64,000 bases of DNA from Dipteris shenzhenensis (GCA_047967505.1 CM106541.1); one strand, 5' to 3'. Positions 1-12,030 are shown, numbered from the stretch's first letter. Notes: generated from the letters alone by a model not told the origin. Numbers and translations: made by a program.

Positions 1-189
1 CCTCTCCCATTCATAAAAGAGTCTCACACTTGCATGAGAGGTTAAGAAGCTCGGGGAGCAAAAGTTGTGTAGTTTGGGGATGAAAAATAATCGGCCATAC
101 TTGCAATCTAGAATTTGCATGGAAAATCATCCAATCATATGTTAATACAACCTCAACGCTTGGATGCAAACCAAGGCCAAGTGGTGTAG

Positions 190-760
190 TAGACTCTAGA
201 AATGGGAGTTAATCTGGTAGCTATCAGTGCAAATGCAGTAGACATTCAACAATAGTAACAACAACAAGGACACTAGGGCCAGTAATGGAATCAAAACCAC
301 CCGATGAATTTTTGGGGTGGAATTCAAAAAGAGTGCAATTACTACTTTGCGAATGGACATTGGGCAAGACCTAATTGTTTGTTGTAGGTAAAACATTGGA
401 TCAAAAGGGGCATGATTGCTCAAGGTGTGTGTAGATAGAAGAAGCGTTAGAAAACTCAACACAAATCGACAGTCACCTAGTCAAAGGGTCTGGTTCAAGG
501 GAAAGTCCTTGAGAAGAAGGAACCAAAAAAAAAAATCAATTGTGATGAAAGGTTCAAGAAGAGGTCTAGACAACATCGGTAAAAAAGATATAAAAGATCC
601 AGGCTAAGGACGAGGCTAATATGATGTGGCAGCCAATTAAGAAAATCGGTCCTCTGATCAGTCAAACAAAAAGTCCAATAGTCAATTTGGCAAAAATTCT
701 GGCACTAAGTCTGGCATCAGCCGACTCTGGATACCTAGTCTGAAGTTTGTCTTGAGGATG
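190..760 (+). pseudogene. possible Ty1/copia gag remnant
   Basis: A forward frame around 330-400 reads CNYYFANGHWARPN, which resembles a copia CCHC zinc knuckle (C-x2-C-x4-H-x4-C) with the second and fourth cysteines lost. Around it are frame breaks and short open stretches only, among them a 63-codon basic ORF at 416-607. It ends just before an LTR-like segment. No reverse transcriptase or integrase motif was seen. The zinc-knuckle reading is inference from one short degenerate motif, so this is a weak call. Confidence 0.22.
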
Positions 761-761
761 G

Positions 762-920
762 TGTAAATTGCACCATACCTCTAGGGCATAGGGGAAACCC
801 TTACCCTAACCCTAAGGGGTTCACATGTATATCTTCATGTTCATGTTCAATACAACTAAGTGTACAGGTAGCTATGTCGTGTGCACTCCTCTCTCTCTCC
901 CTCTCTCACTTCCGCTACCA
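762..920 (+). repeat. short LTR-like segment followed by a degenerate primer-binding site
   Basis: The segment begins TGTAAATTG and ends GCTACCA. It is followed directly by TGGTATTAGAGC (921-932), one base away from TGGTATCAGAGC, the initiator-methionine tRNA primer-binding site usual in plant copia elements. At about 159 bp it would be a short LTR. No second copy was found nearby, so the left boundary is a guess. A short CCCTAACCCTAA stretch lies inside it. Confidence 0.35.
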
Positions 921-1009
921 TGGTATTAGAGCTGATGGTGCTCCCACTCCCTTCATGAGTGTCAAGCCCTCCTTCAGTGAGGTGTCTTCCATTGAGAGAG
1001 TTTTCATGG

Positions 1010-1045
1010 GGAGAGAGAGATAGAGACAGAGAGAGAGACAGAGAT

Positions 1046-1091
<46 letters not shown>
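1010..1091. repeat. (GA)n microsatellite
   Basis: About 82 bases of almost pure GA dinucleotides, with a few GAGATAGAGACA interruptions in the left half and perfect GA at the right. ORFs on both strands here are low-complexity artefacts (RERE repeats on one strand, LSLS on the other). Confidence 0.95.
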
Positions 1092-1095
<4 letters not shown>

Positions 1096-1463
1096 CTTGC
1101 CCTTATCAAGGCATCAAGCCCTTGTTCCATCAAGGCATAAACCCTCTCTTTGAGGCATCTCTATTCCATCTCTAGCTCTCATCATAAAGCCCTTCTCCAT
1201 CTTCAATTTGGTCCAAATAGCTTGTCATTCCAAGCTATGGAGAAAAACTTATCCTCATTTATATGTTCATCCTTCTTTCTGTCCATTGAGAGGGATTTAT
1301 TGAGTGTGAAAGGTTGAATCTCTATTCTTTTTTAAGGGATTTAGTGAGTTTGGAGTTTGAGTGTTTTGGTGGAAGTTTCATACTCTATGTTCTGGTTTGA
1401 GTCCTTCTCGATGACAACTAAGGTGTCTTTGGCACCTCCAAATGCTGCTCTTCTCCTATCTAC

Positions 1464-2202
1464 ATGCTAGCCAGCACTGTCCATCAAGTTGCTTCAACAA
1501 TGAAGCAAACAACTTTTGTAGCCTCCACAGGTTCTACTCATAGCACCATAGCTCCAACGATGAGGACCCTCTACAACGAACTCTTCAAAGAAGCTCCTAG
1601 CCCATCCGGCAAGCCACATCCATGGGCAACACTCAACAATGATATCCATGCAGCTGCACCTCCTATAGTGCAGAGTCAATGAATCCTTGAATGTGGCCTC
1701 CTCAATCAAGCCCTACAACCTCCATGGCTCTCCAAGCAAGGCTCGGTTCCAAGTACCATCTCTTTTCCCATGTCCATCTCCAGCTTCTACAATCAAATGG
1801 AAAGCAGTGGCGGCCGATTCTCTATCAATGAGCGCCTTTCACACAAGCTCCAACAAGGCTTCAAAGCACTTATCAAGCCTCAAGAAATGGCAACTTTCCA
1901 ATGACCCTCATGACACTCCTGTAGCTCCCTCCAACCTCAACCTCCATGCACTCAAGTCGACTCTACAAAGGCTCCCCACATCGCAAGGATTGACAACCAA
2001 GGCATTGACCTCTATAGCCTCCTCAACTGTGACTCCTCCAACACCATGGCTCACTTGCACCACCAACGGGCTCCCAATGCCTCGACCCTCCATCATAGCT
2101 GCCCACGATGAGCAGCTCAAGCAACAACTCCCCATAGCGCCATCAACCTCCTCCATGACGAGGATTACCAAAGAGCGAGCGAGCCCAATTAAGCGAGCGT
2201 GA
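1464..2202 (+). other. unrecognised Ser/Pro/Thr-rich open frames
   Basis: Two adjacent forward ORFs in different frames (1464-1682, 72 codons; 1687-2202, 171 codons) are rich in serine, threonine and proline and show no motif I recognise. They sit downstream of the copia-like LTR and primer-binding site and may be part of that element's leader. A GCGAGCGAGC-type motif near 2189-2225 recurs in opposite orientation near 18910-18950 and 28020-28070. I cannot support a real protein here. Confidence 0.15.
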
Positions 2203-2269
2203 TTAAACAACAGGCAAGCGAGCAGCCCTTGATGGACTATATGATCAATCAAATTTCATTGGAGAGAGG

Positions 2270-3018
2270 AGTCATGCCCCAAAATGATATTGCTTCCCTC
2301 CTTCCTTCTCATGCTATCACATTAGACTCATTATGGAGAGAGATTCAATAGTATATAAAATATATGATTCACAAAAACAAAGACTACTTAGAGGGCACAT
2401 TTTTCGAATTGCATATCTCCTTCCTTCTCATATATTTACATTACAATAAATTTGGCAAACAAACATATAGTGGTACTGAATATGAGATTTGAAAAAGAAC
2501 TAACATTGCACACAAGTTTTACATTACATATCATGCCTGCCATGCTTATTTGATTACATATTCCATACATGCATCATGAAGACAAATATCAAGCTACACA
2601 TATCCTTCCTACCCATACTTGGTATCTTCCTCCATACACCCATCCAAAGAAAAGGAGTAGCCTACACATCATATTAAATACCTTTCTCTCCTTACTTTCA
2701 CACTGAAATCCTTATGGAGAGACAACAACATAGGAGCAGGTAGAATATAGCCAAAACGTGCTCATACTACATGTACATATCATGCCTTCCATGTTTGCAG
2801 AAGTACATCTTCCAAACATCTGATCCAAAAAATGGAAGGCATGTAGAGCCAAAAAGCACATTACATCTATTGCATCTTCTACTATTCACATTAAAGGCTG
2901 ACATATCTTGCCTCTAATGCTTGCAGAAGTATATCCTTACTTCCATTACAAAAACATAGAAGGATCCCTACCTCTATAATCTGCATGTTTAGCAAAGAAC
3001 AACAAAATGTCTTTCACA
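2270..3018. repeat. AT-rich stretch with degenerate direct repeats at the 3' side of the MULE
   Basis: No gene seen. The stretch repeats variants of ACATATCATGCCTNCCATG followed by TTGCAGAAGTAYATC, for example at about 2774-2815 and 2899-2935, with looser copies near 2525 and 2600. It borders the minus-strand MULE transposase, so it may be that element's subterminal region. No terminal inverted repeat was identified by eye. Confidence 0.35.
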
Positions 3019-6000
3019 TCATCTAAATGGATTTCTTTTTCCAGCCAGTGCTTGAAACAACTCAATCTTAGTCAACGCTGCTTGATGCATAAACTGATGC
3101 ACTGTATCACTCAATCCTAGCACTACAATGAACACAAAGTATATGTGCTTGCAAGGCATATAAGGAGTTTTACTTGTCTCCCTTTGAGTGAAATCAAGAC
3201 ACGTACAACGTGGGAATTCTGAAATTGAGACACAGTATGTTAGCCCCTTGGAAATTGAACCTAATGTATGAATGTGGAAAAGATGCACCTCATTTGGAAT
3301 AATAGTGCTCTCTCTTACAACCTCCCCATTTTCTGCAACTGCCCTGCTTATCCTTTCTTTGAATTCTTTATTCAACCTAGTTCTCCATGACACAAGCTTT
3401 CCATCACGACAAGATGGGCGTACATGGCTTGGCGTACAAATTTTGTGCATACGAGATGGGAAGCTCATGACACCAATAGCATCATCAGTCTCAAATACAA
3501 ATCCTGCCCTTACTAGGGTCTCCCTCTCATCCATAGTAATTGATGTCCCACATGCAACCTTCCACACACCTGGAGAGTTTCCAGGAACACCCTGAATGGA
3601 ATTATCCACCTTCCATGTATGGGTCATAGTACTATTGCAAAACCAAACAAATTGTTCTGTCAATCCACTGGAATGTTGCCTTCTTCCCTTAAAGCAAGGC
3701 GCTGGCACACCATTGCTTGCACTTCTACCAAGCGCATTGATCATTGCCCCACACTGTCTCCGACTTTCTGTCAAGTAACCAAAGCATGTGACAACACTAT
3801 GTGCTTGAGTTCTCCTAATTGCCCAATTGGCATCATGAATGTTTGCCTCTCTACAAACTACTTGGTTTGTAGGATTTAAAAAATCAAGTTGTCATCTTTT
3901 TCCAATCACTCTCTTTGTAGTGACAGTGATGTATTCAGGGCGATGACTATCAAGTGCATGGACCACAGTTGAACATGTAGAACTCCTCTTTCTTCTCATA
4001 CTCATCGGTTCTGTCATCGGTCTATCCATCTCTGGAGAGTGTAACCTAGCCTCTTCAATCACAGTGTGTGACAAATCAACAAGCCTATTTCTATCTCCTT
4101 TACTAGATCCACCACCATCAAGTATTCTTTGTCATAGAACATCCAAATTCGGACCTATACCCAAGTGTTTTCCATTCAAAAAGGCATTATAGTGAGCACT
4201 CTGAAGGACACTCATTGCAAGATCTGTAGCACAAGCTTCATACAATGTTATGTGTCTTGCATACCCATGTGCTGCTCTCATGCTAGAGTGTTTTGTCTCC
4301 GAAAGATTTATTGTAGGAACAAACCCAGAATTTTTCTCTTGCTGCAAAAACATTCCCCCCCATTGGTTGACTCTAACATCCCACCAAGCCAACCATGTGT
4401 GGAGTGCTGGCAACTCACCCTCTTTCACATGCAATGGAGACCAATACAAGGTTAATGTTCTCTTGCATTGATCTGTAGAAGCAGCTGTCATTGCCTCCCT
4501 CCATTTCCTACATAGAACCTTATGCTCCTCCTGAAATTGTGGCTTAATGCATCTTTTGGTATGCTCAACCATGCTCATCTCCCAGTGAAAACCACAAGTC
4601 CTTTCTTTACCCTCCATTACATTTTCAGGCCCACCATTGTAAACTGTGTGGATAGAAAGCCAATTTGTCCTGCTCCATCTACCATGAATCCTCGGAATTC
4701 AGGTGGTTCAAAACCATTCTTCTCCATCTGACTATTCTAAAGCTTCCAGAATTGCACTTGTGCATGGGTATCTTCCACCTTGAATTCACATATAGCTATT
4801 GTTAAGAGTTCCCTTATGTAAGGGTCATACACATGAGCAGCCATAGTTGACCATCCTTTTACTCGATGGATGTGGTCAAAATGCACCCATTGTGATCCAA
4901 GGCTACCTCCTGGCCACATTCGATTCACCAAATCAACCCCTGATCCTGGACCAATGGTCGACATTTTGAAAATATGTGGTTGTTGTTCATCTTGCAACTG
5001 CCCAGGAAACAAGATACTTTGCACATATGGATATCTGCATCTCTTTTTCAAACCCAATATTGAATCCATTTCACCATCTCCTCCTCTAGCATCACATCTT
5101 GCACTCTGCACTATTCTCTGAAGCCTTCTCCTTTGTGTCATTGGTGTGATTGTATCCAAAACCTCTTCAAATTGTTGGTAATCTAAAGGTTCCATAGCAA
5201 CCCCCTCCTTTGCAAGCAACATATCCATCATAAGGTCTTGTGTAACTGAGACCTCAATGTTTTTGCAAGATGAATTTGCATTTAGCCTAGCACGCATTGA
5301 AACAAGATCATCCACTAGAAATTCCTTTGCACGACTTTTTCCTTTCTCAATAGGATGGTCATGGAACCCAACATGCACAGCACATCTTGTCGTCTTCGCT
5401 CTTTCATGAGGCAAGCAATAATATATGATAGCACTGCATTGATAAACACACTCTGGGATTTCCAAACAATGCTTGCAGACAATTGATCCCAAGGTTGGAT
5501 CAATTGGACCAGGCACAGGTGGCTTCCTAAGCTTTCCCTTCCATTGTGTATCATTCAGAACTCGCATTCGTTCAAGGTAAGGACAATGAACGTTACAGCA
5601 TCTCAAGTATCCAGAACATCTACTCATCCTTACAATTCCATTGAAAAAGTCTTGTGAACATGTTGAATATTTTGTCCATACATGACCATCAGCATTTTGT
5701 TCCATTCCAAACATTGGAGATCCATCAGGCAAAGGGGGGAGTTCAAAGACAACATACCCATCATAAGTTTTAGGCAGTTCATCAACCTTCTCAACTCTAA
5801 CTGCAGAAGTTAATGCAACATGCAAAGAACTATTCAAAGGCATCTTCTCTATAAGTGAAATAACACTATTCACTTCAGCATTTTGAAAGTCATTATGAGA
5901 ATCTTTCCTTCTTATCACCTCAACTCTGAAGGTTGAATGTTGTTTTCCATTGTCTTGTACCCTTTTTGACCGTCCTCCAAGTCCACCAAGGGAAGCACTA

Positions 6001-6163
6001 TGGCAATGTCATCCACTCCGATTTCTTGATGTAGACTAATCTCCTCATCTGCAAGGTGAAAGTGTTCCTTGAGATCTACTAGGGAGACCTCCAATAAAGG
6101 AGTGTCATAACGAATGGACAATGTTTCTGATTCTCCAAAGCGAATGAACACGGATGCAGGCAT
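3019..6163 (-). pseudogene. MULE-type (Mutator-like) transposase pseudogene with SWIM zinc finger
   Basis: Read right to left, several blocks join into one transposase-like protein. 6163-5915 is the N-terminus. 5918-4737 holds the region before the catalytic core and the core start (WVHFDHIHRVKGWSTMAAHVYD, shown here as WVHFDHIHRVKGW then HVYD). It continues through FRGFMVDGA (about 4685-4660), CGFHW (about 4590), and ends in 3774-3019 with FPRCTC...CKH, a C-x-C...C-x-H SWIM finger as found at the C-terminus of MULE transposases. The copy is broken: a frame change near 5930, an in-frame TAG at 4737-4739, a frame change near 4645, and in-frame TGAs near 4132 and 3892, although 4617-3019 otherwise stays in one frame. 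Function in an intact relative would be cut-and-paste transposition. The family call is strong; element ends are unknown. Confidence 0.75.
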
Positions 6164-6303
6164 GTTTTAGATGCACAAATGAACACTAAAGGATTAGCGC
6201 CATCCACTACGAGAACAATTTCATCAATTTGCAAGCACGAAAGAAGATGGAGCTCTAGAATAGCTAGCGGCTCTTCATTTACAAAAGAAGATGTAGCCAG
6301 TAG

Positions 6304-6486
6304 AAGATTGTGACAAAAAATGACATTGCTAGAGAAGACGTGGCATCAGAAGAGCAAATGGAAGCACAAGAGATGGAAATAGAAGAAAAGAGGTTGATAG
6401 AAGAGGACATGGCAGCGGAAGAGAAGATGTTGATAGAAGGAAGAGATGACAAAAGAAGAGAAGACATGAAGAAATTATGTCTTTGA
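6304..6486 (+). pseudogene. short Glu/Lys/Met-rich coiled-coil-like coding fragment
   Basis: A 60-codon open frame closed by TGA at 6484-6486 and preceded by TAG at 6301-6303. It is unusually rich in E, M, K and D (for example EEQMEAQEMEIEEKRLIEED) with heptad-like spacing, suggesting a charged helix. It lies opposite in strand to the MULE and starts about 140 bp beyond the transposase N-terminus. It could be an exon remnant or merely purine-rich DNA. Confidence 0.25.
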
Positions 6487-8240
6487 AAGGTGGCGAGTTA
6501 GATGACGCCATCACAATTATCTTCATAAAGGCTCCATGACATGGTTCATAATATCATGTTTCTTTTCCATGAAAATGGTAATCATTTTACAAGATGGTAA
6601 TCTGAATAAAGGCTCCATAACTTGCAAACACGAATCTGGTAAGAGGAAAAATTTAATATCATTGCCTACAAAACTAGAATATTAATTAAGTAATGATAGC
6701 ATTAGTTAGTAACACATGGGTTAGGCATGCAAGGTTGGCTATGATCACAGTTATTAAAGACGGGCTGCAAAGATGGGCTATAGTGGACACTGCACTAGTG
6801 TACAATATATGCAGTATACACTGCACTGTACATAGTGCAATTCAGTATGCTCAGTGTACTAGGCTCTCACATTCATTAAAATGCCAGGAGACAAGTAGGC
6901 CGTGAAAGATTACTAGGTCTTATTTTCCAAGTACTTATTTCCCATCCAGCTAGTTCTTCTTTCCAAGTACTCATTTTCCATGAAGTGTTGAATTTGTTGT
7001 AAGAGATATGATTGTCATATATCTCCCGAAAGATAGGGCAATGCAATAGCCTCTCTACTCAGTGAACTTGCAAGAAACCAGTGAGCTTAGTTGGATCAAC
7101 AAGAAAGGAACCAAATCAATATGAACCGTTACCTTCTATCAATATGAACAGAATCAAGTATAGTCAAGATTTAGTAGAGGAACATTGGTGCGGAAACAGC
7201 TCTTAACAAATGCTCTTAACGTTACAGCTCTGCCACTTCTGTAACGTTATAGCTCTCTCCATTGCAAGCTCTCTCCATTGCAAGTTCCTCCTCCTCGGCC
7301 TCACCACCTACATCCATGCGAGCAGCGCCTGATCCATGCGAGCAGCCTTCGCTGCACCGGAAGAACATGCAAGCCTTTGCTACACCGAAAGAGTGGCGCT
7401 CTCCATTGTGGTCGCTTGCAGTATCTGATCGTGTTTGAATTCGTAAGATAAGAGAAAGGCGACATCGCATGCTTACTCCTCTTCTCCATCTCTCATGAAA
7501 TCGAAGTTTTGCATCGTATGTAGCAGTAGTAAAGGAACACTAGCTTCGACATCGCGGGCGACCTTAGCTCCCTTTCCTCGCTCCTTGCTCGCTCCTTACT
7601 CTTCTTTCTTTTACCTTTCCTCCCCTACCCCTTCTTTCTCTTGCCACCCCTCCCAGTCGTCGCTCCCTTGTGTCGTTTCTTCGGCTTCCACCCCCGCCTC
7701 GTATCATTGTGAATGGGTTCGCTTCATCGAATCACCCTCGCCTCGTATCGTGAATGGGTTCCTTGAATGTGCTACCTGCTTGGATATATCGGACCACTTT
7801 TCAGTTGGGTTGCTTGCTTGATTGCTCAAACAGTGCTGCCACTGTAGGTAGAACCTGTTTCGAGAGGAAGCCACATTCCAGGCATATCAAGCAGCAGCTA
7901 GTCCTCTGAAATGTTACGCATCCCATAGTTTTGAAAGAGACGATACTACGGCGTTTTGTGAACTTAATCCTTCTGCTTCCCTTTCCGTAGCCACGACTGT
8001 TTGGAACTTCTATTCTAGTGCTTGGTCTCGCTGATGCCAGGTGACATGCTAGGTTGGTATTCGTCTACAAGAGATCGGAAGGTTTGCAAATAGGAAAGTC
8101 TTTGCGCATGCTTGGATTCTCGTGTGCTCTGATCGTTTTGTTTAGAGCCAACGCATAGCAAGCGTATGGTGATTCCATGGACACTAGCAGTGGACAGTTT
8201 GAGAAGGGTACATGCTTTAGTAGTGGCCAGTTTGAGAAGG
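6487..8240. other. no recognisable gene; pyrimidine-rich, LTR-like DNA
   Basis: ORFs here are short and low in complexity. Noted: self-complementary GTACACTGCACT/AGTGCA motifs near 6780-6860, a direct duplication AGCTCTCTCCATTGCAAG near 7250-7285, and CT-rich tracts at 7540-7690. The phrase TAGCCACGACTG at about 7988 recurs near 10057 and 10363, suggesting dispersed or tandem copies of one repeat. Nothing supports a protein. Confidence 0.4.
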
Positions 8241-8700
8241 GTACTGTTATGGATAAAATTGTCTAAGGAAAAAGGCATTAATATGTATGTGTGTTTGTAT
8301 ATGTGACAATAGTATAATAAAATATGGTGTGCATAGGGCCCAACGTTGAGGTGGCAGGGCATGACCATGTGCCACCCTTCCATGTAAGAGGACCCATAAG
8401 GTGTGTTGTACATAATCCATGATAGTAATATTATAAAATGCAAGGTGGCATGGCTCCTCCATGTGCCACCCCTCCACCTAGGCTGCATTTAGTGAGATAT
8501 GGCTCAAAGTCCATGGGAGAAGCAATATAAAATAGGTGGAGATAGATATTATATTGAGTTATTCCCTCCATATGGGATAGGCCCATGTGGGGGAGGTATA
8601 GAAGGACCAAGAGAGCTAGTTAAATAATGGGGAAAGTAGGATGAGGTGGCAAGATTCCTTGTGCCAACCCTCCACTTGTCCTCCTAGAGGTTTGAACATA
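8241..8700. repeat. repeats with GTGGCA/TGCCAC inverted motifs
   Basis: Three related segments (about 8348-8385, 8440-8478, 8644-8675) each contain a GGTGGCA block followed 20-30 bases later by TGTGCCA(A/C)CCCTCCA, so each can fold on itself. Spacing of the first two is about 95 bp. No coding potential. They probably belong to an LTR or another non-coding repeat. Confidence 0.4.
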
Positions 8701-8889
8701 TTATAAAATTGGAAAGAGACCAAGGGAGTATCATAGACTTGAGATATGGGGCTTGATTTATGTGGAAAATTGAGGCAAAGGGTTCTCGCACACAATTGAG
8801 AGTGCGTAACCGCCTAGCCCACATGGGAGACTTTTCCACACACACCATGCATGTGGGAGGATACATTAATGAGGAGAGACACCCTCTTT

Positions 8890-9000
8890 TGGCTATAAAA
8901 GGGAGGAGGCTATTCCTTGATGAGACACGCTCATTCTTGTAAAGCCACCTAGATAGTATTTTGATATTTCCCTGTCATCCCTTCTTTCAAATAAAGTATG
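8890..9000 (+). promoter_or_regulatory. TATA box with downstream AATAAA, LTR-like promoter unit
   Basis: GGCTATAAAAGGGAGGAGGC at about 8889-8908 is a good plant TATA context. AATAAAG follows near 8990, the compact arrangement typical of an LTR U3-R region. No primer-binding site was recognised after it, so the element type is not established. Confidence 0.35.
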
Positions 9001-11300
9001 GTTCTCTTCCCTTGATGTCTCCATCTCTACATTCCTCCTCCTATCATGTACATGCTTCTCTTCCCCCTCTCCTTTTCCCCTTGTGTCATAGTCTCCCTCT
9101 TCCTTCCCTCCATTTCTAATTCCTTTTTCCCTCCTATGACAACCGTTCGCTCTCATGATCTCCTTTTCTCCATGGCCCTTGAGCGTCGCCATGCCTAGCC
9201 CCTAGCCTCTGGTCTCGGTTTCTTTTCCGGCTAATAGTACATGCTTCAGTGTGTTTCTCATTTTAATCTCTTTGCAGACATGATGAGTATGGCTGAGCCT
9301 TTGCCCAGGAAGCCACTTCCCGCTGTCGTGGTGATGTTATGCATTCTTATCTCTGATCGATTTATTGTACTAGTGTTATGTTTCTTCGTGTTCCTTACCA
9401 GTTATAATTACCTTGAAGATGTTGGAAGGTGCACGAAGCAGTGGGTACTAGTAAGGGGAAAGCAAACATCAGATTTGTTTCATCGTTGATGTTTGCTTTC
9501 TGGATTTGTTTCATCAATAGTGTCGCTTGCCTAGTCCTCCCCTCATTTCGCTTTTCTTTGCTTCACAGAAGTCACTTTTCAGCTCTCGATTGTAAAAAAT
9601 TGCTCACCCGAGTGTATGTCTCTCGGTAGCCTTCGCATTGGAACCATCCCGATCAGCTGAAATTGATGACAGTTCTGTTGCCTGTGTAGGTTGTTTGTCA
9701 AGATGCAACGTCGCACCGTTGTGAATTAGTCTAACTCAGCCACCTTTCGATCCATCAGTGACCTTTTGCTGTGAATCCATCGTTGGATTCACAGCAATTA
9801 AACTACCCGTGCACCCCAAGAATCAAGGTTCCTTGGAAATTGGCTAATGGAAGACCAATACCAAATATGCAAAATTACAAAGGTATTCCCTCCGGATTGT
9901 AGCCTCTGTTTTCTCGGCCCATCTCTGTTGGAAGATATATAACGATCCCATCAGGAAACACTGTTCCCTCGTTGGCCACCTTTGAGCCCTTGTTTGGTCG
10001 GCGGACCTAAGCTCTCTCGTCTACCGCACTGCTTCTCCTCGCTCCTCCCTTTCCATAGCCACGACTGGCTTGTTCTAAACTGGATTGTAAGCTTGTTCTA
10101 AACAGCTTGTTCTTTGCTTCTTTATGAACTGCATGGTTCTTTACGAATTGCATGGTTCTTGCTTGCTTCTCTCCCTGCGGCCATAAGAGCCACCCTTATT
10201 AGATGCTACTTCCTACGTAGCGTTGTTTGCAGTGGCCTCACTGATCTGGCCTCACTGATCCTTAAGTCTTGCATTCACTTGGCCGTCCCTGCTCCTGCAT
10301 GTCTCCCTTACAGCTATTACTTGCCCGTAGCTACTACAACTGCACTTTGTTTTTGGTCTTCGTAGCCACGACTGGCTTGTTTTCGCTCGCTCCTCTTCTC
10401 CCTCCCTTCTCTCTTTCCGCTTTCACTCCTCTTCTCTCTCTTTCCCTTTTCGCTTCTGCTTCAGCTTCGCCTTCGTTTCCTCTGCCTTCGTTGCTTCCTC
10501 GTCGACTTCGTTTCCTCTGCCTTCGTTTCCTCAGCCTTCGTTGAAGGTCTGAGTCGATGGTTTGAGGAGCTTGTGGGTGCACCTTCTGGTGCCTTACTGT
10601 TAGATGTAAGGCATCTTCCCAAATCATCAATGGGACGTTCCTTCATGTTACGTAAGTCCTTTTGCTGTCCACGAACATCGGGTCCTTCTCAAATCAAGTC
10701 GTTCTTGCCTTTCTTCATCCTCTATGTGCTCGAAACTGCGAGACGTCGAAAGCATATAAAAGCATGTCATCTCTCTTTGGTTACTGATGCTTCTTTTGTT
10801 GGTCATGTGGAATGTAGCTGTGGGGAGCTTTGAAGCATGAAGCCTGTGGGGAGCTTTGTTGCAGTTGTTTACTGAAGGCGAGCAGTCACTGAAGTTGTTT
10901 CCGCTTCTGCTTCTCCCTCCCTTTCCGCTTCGCCTTCGTTTCCTGTTTTGCAGCTGGGGACCTCTCTGAGTTCTTATGCAGCTTTGTCTACATGTCCATT
11001 CTCCACCCGTGGGAGAGCTTGGATCTTGGGACCAACCTCGTTCTGAGGGGCCATTCCTTGCTCCTTCTAGCCTGCATGTTCGGGGGGACGTTCCTCCCTG
11101 TCTACATCTTCCATCGGCGAGCAAGGCTATGGCATTGAGCATTGCATCCCCCACTGCAGTCGTCGTTGTTGGCAGTCGTCGTTGGCAGTCATCGTTGGCC
11201 TTTTTATCTTCCCTTGATCTCCTTCCACGCTCCACCTTCTCTCCCGCCAAGGTACACACTCCTCGCCCACGCTTTTGTTTTCAAGAATTCCACATCCTTT
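9000..11300. other. no recognisable gene; CT-rich repeats
   Basis: Pyrimidine-rich DNA with repeated phrases: TAGCCACGACTGGCTTGTT at 10057 and 10363, CTTCGTTTCCTCTGCCTTCG several times at 10455-10540 and again near 10930, and GCATGGTTCTT twice near 10130-10155. ORFs of up to about 200 codons on both strands (for example the reverse ORF 10648-11259) are arginine- or serine-rich and lack known motifs. I regard them as chance ORFs in biased sequence. Confidence 0.4.
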
Positions 11301-11835
11301 TTTTGATCTACTTTCCATGAGAAAGGGCAGCACGTCAACGCGCTGCCCTTTCTCATGGAAAGTAGACCAAAAGAGGCTACCCTCTTTTGGTCTACTTTCC
11401 ATGAGAAAGGGCAGCGCGTTGACGTGCTGCCCTTTCTCATGGAAAGCCTCTTTTGATCTACTTTCCATGAGAAAGGACGTGCTGCCCTTTCTCATGGAAA
11501 GTCGATCAAAATCATCTCTTTTTTTGATCTACTTTCCATGAGACAACGCACTGCCCTTTTGACGCGCTGCCCTTTCTCATGGAAAGTAGATCAAAATCAT
11601 CTCTTTTTTTGACCTACTTTTCATGAGAAAGGACAGCGTGTCCAAGGAGGTATACTAAAAAGCATTGGGATAATACTACGCCCTGCCCTTTCTCATGGAA
11701 AGTAGATCAAAATCATTGGGTCCTCTTTGATCTACTTTCCATGAGAAAGGGCAGCGCGTCTTTGATTTTGATCTACTTTTCATGAGAAAGGGCAGCACGT
11801 CAACGCGCTGCCCTTTCTCATGGATAGTAGATCAG
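11301..11835. repeat. cluster of nested palindromic units (foldback array)
   Basis: Seven units share a left arm reading roughly TTTGATCTACTTTCCATGAG then AAAGGGCAGC, a core CGTCAACG or CGTTGACG, and the reverse complement of the left arm. Approximate positions: unit 1 11301-11372, unit 2 11384-11450, unit 3 11453-11509, unit 4 11521-11594, unit 5 11604-11714 (core interrupted by a 50-60 bp insert), unit 6 11725-11760 (left half only), unit 7 11766-11835. Unit 1 alone is a 72-nt near-perfect palindrome with essentially no loop. The insert in unit 5 (GGAGGTATACTAAAAAGCAT) occurs again just after unit 7 at about 11848. ORFs across it are repeat translations, not genes. It could be a foldback or MITE-like repeat that amplified locally; transcripts would form long hairpins. 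Confidence 0.9.
11311..11446. repeat. perfect 66-bp inverted repeat with 4-bp spacer
   Basis: Bases 11311-11376 are the exact reverse complement of 11381-11446, checked base by base, separated by CTAC. Each arm is itself nearly a palindrome centred on CGTCAACG (left) or CGTTGACG (right), so the structure is a palindrome of palindromes. Such perfect arms are normally unstable in replication, so this suggests a young structure or one kept identical by gene conversion. An assembly artefact is also possible. Confidence 0.92.
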
Positions 11836-12030
11836 AATCATGTCAAAGGAGGTATACTAAAAAGCATTAGGGGTATACTAAAAACTTTAAAAACTTTCAT
11901 CGATTCTTGCTATGCGTCTCAATTGATTTCGAAATTGTGAATCCTTCTTCTCCTCACATCCTCAAATTGATTTCGAAATTGTGTTAAGCATTTGTAGGAG
12001 CATTTGTAGGAGCATTTTGGATACCCTTTC

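Noticed and set aside
800-815. Interstitial telomere repeat
   Set aside because: Only about two CCCTAA units are present, too short to mean anything in LTR-like DNA.
10334-11259. Arg- and Ser-rich reverse ORFs as genes
   Set aside because: They are translations of pyrimidine-rich repeats, overlap equally long ORFs on the other strand and have no motif.
11127-11541. ORFs with repeated MRKGST and CPFSWKVDQK peptides as a repeat protein
   Set aside because: They are translations of the palindrome units and occur in both strands and several frames, as expected from inverted repeats.
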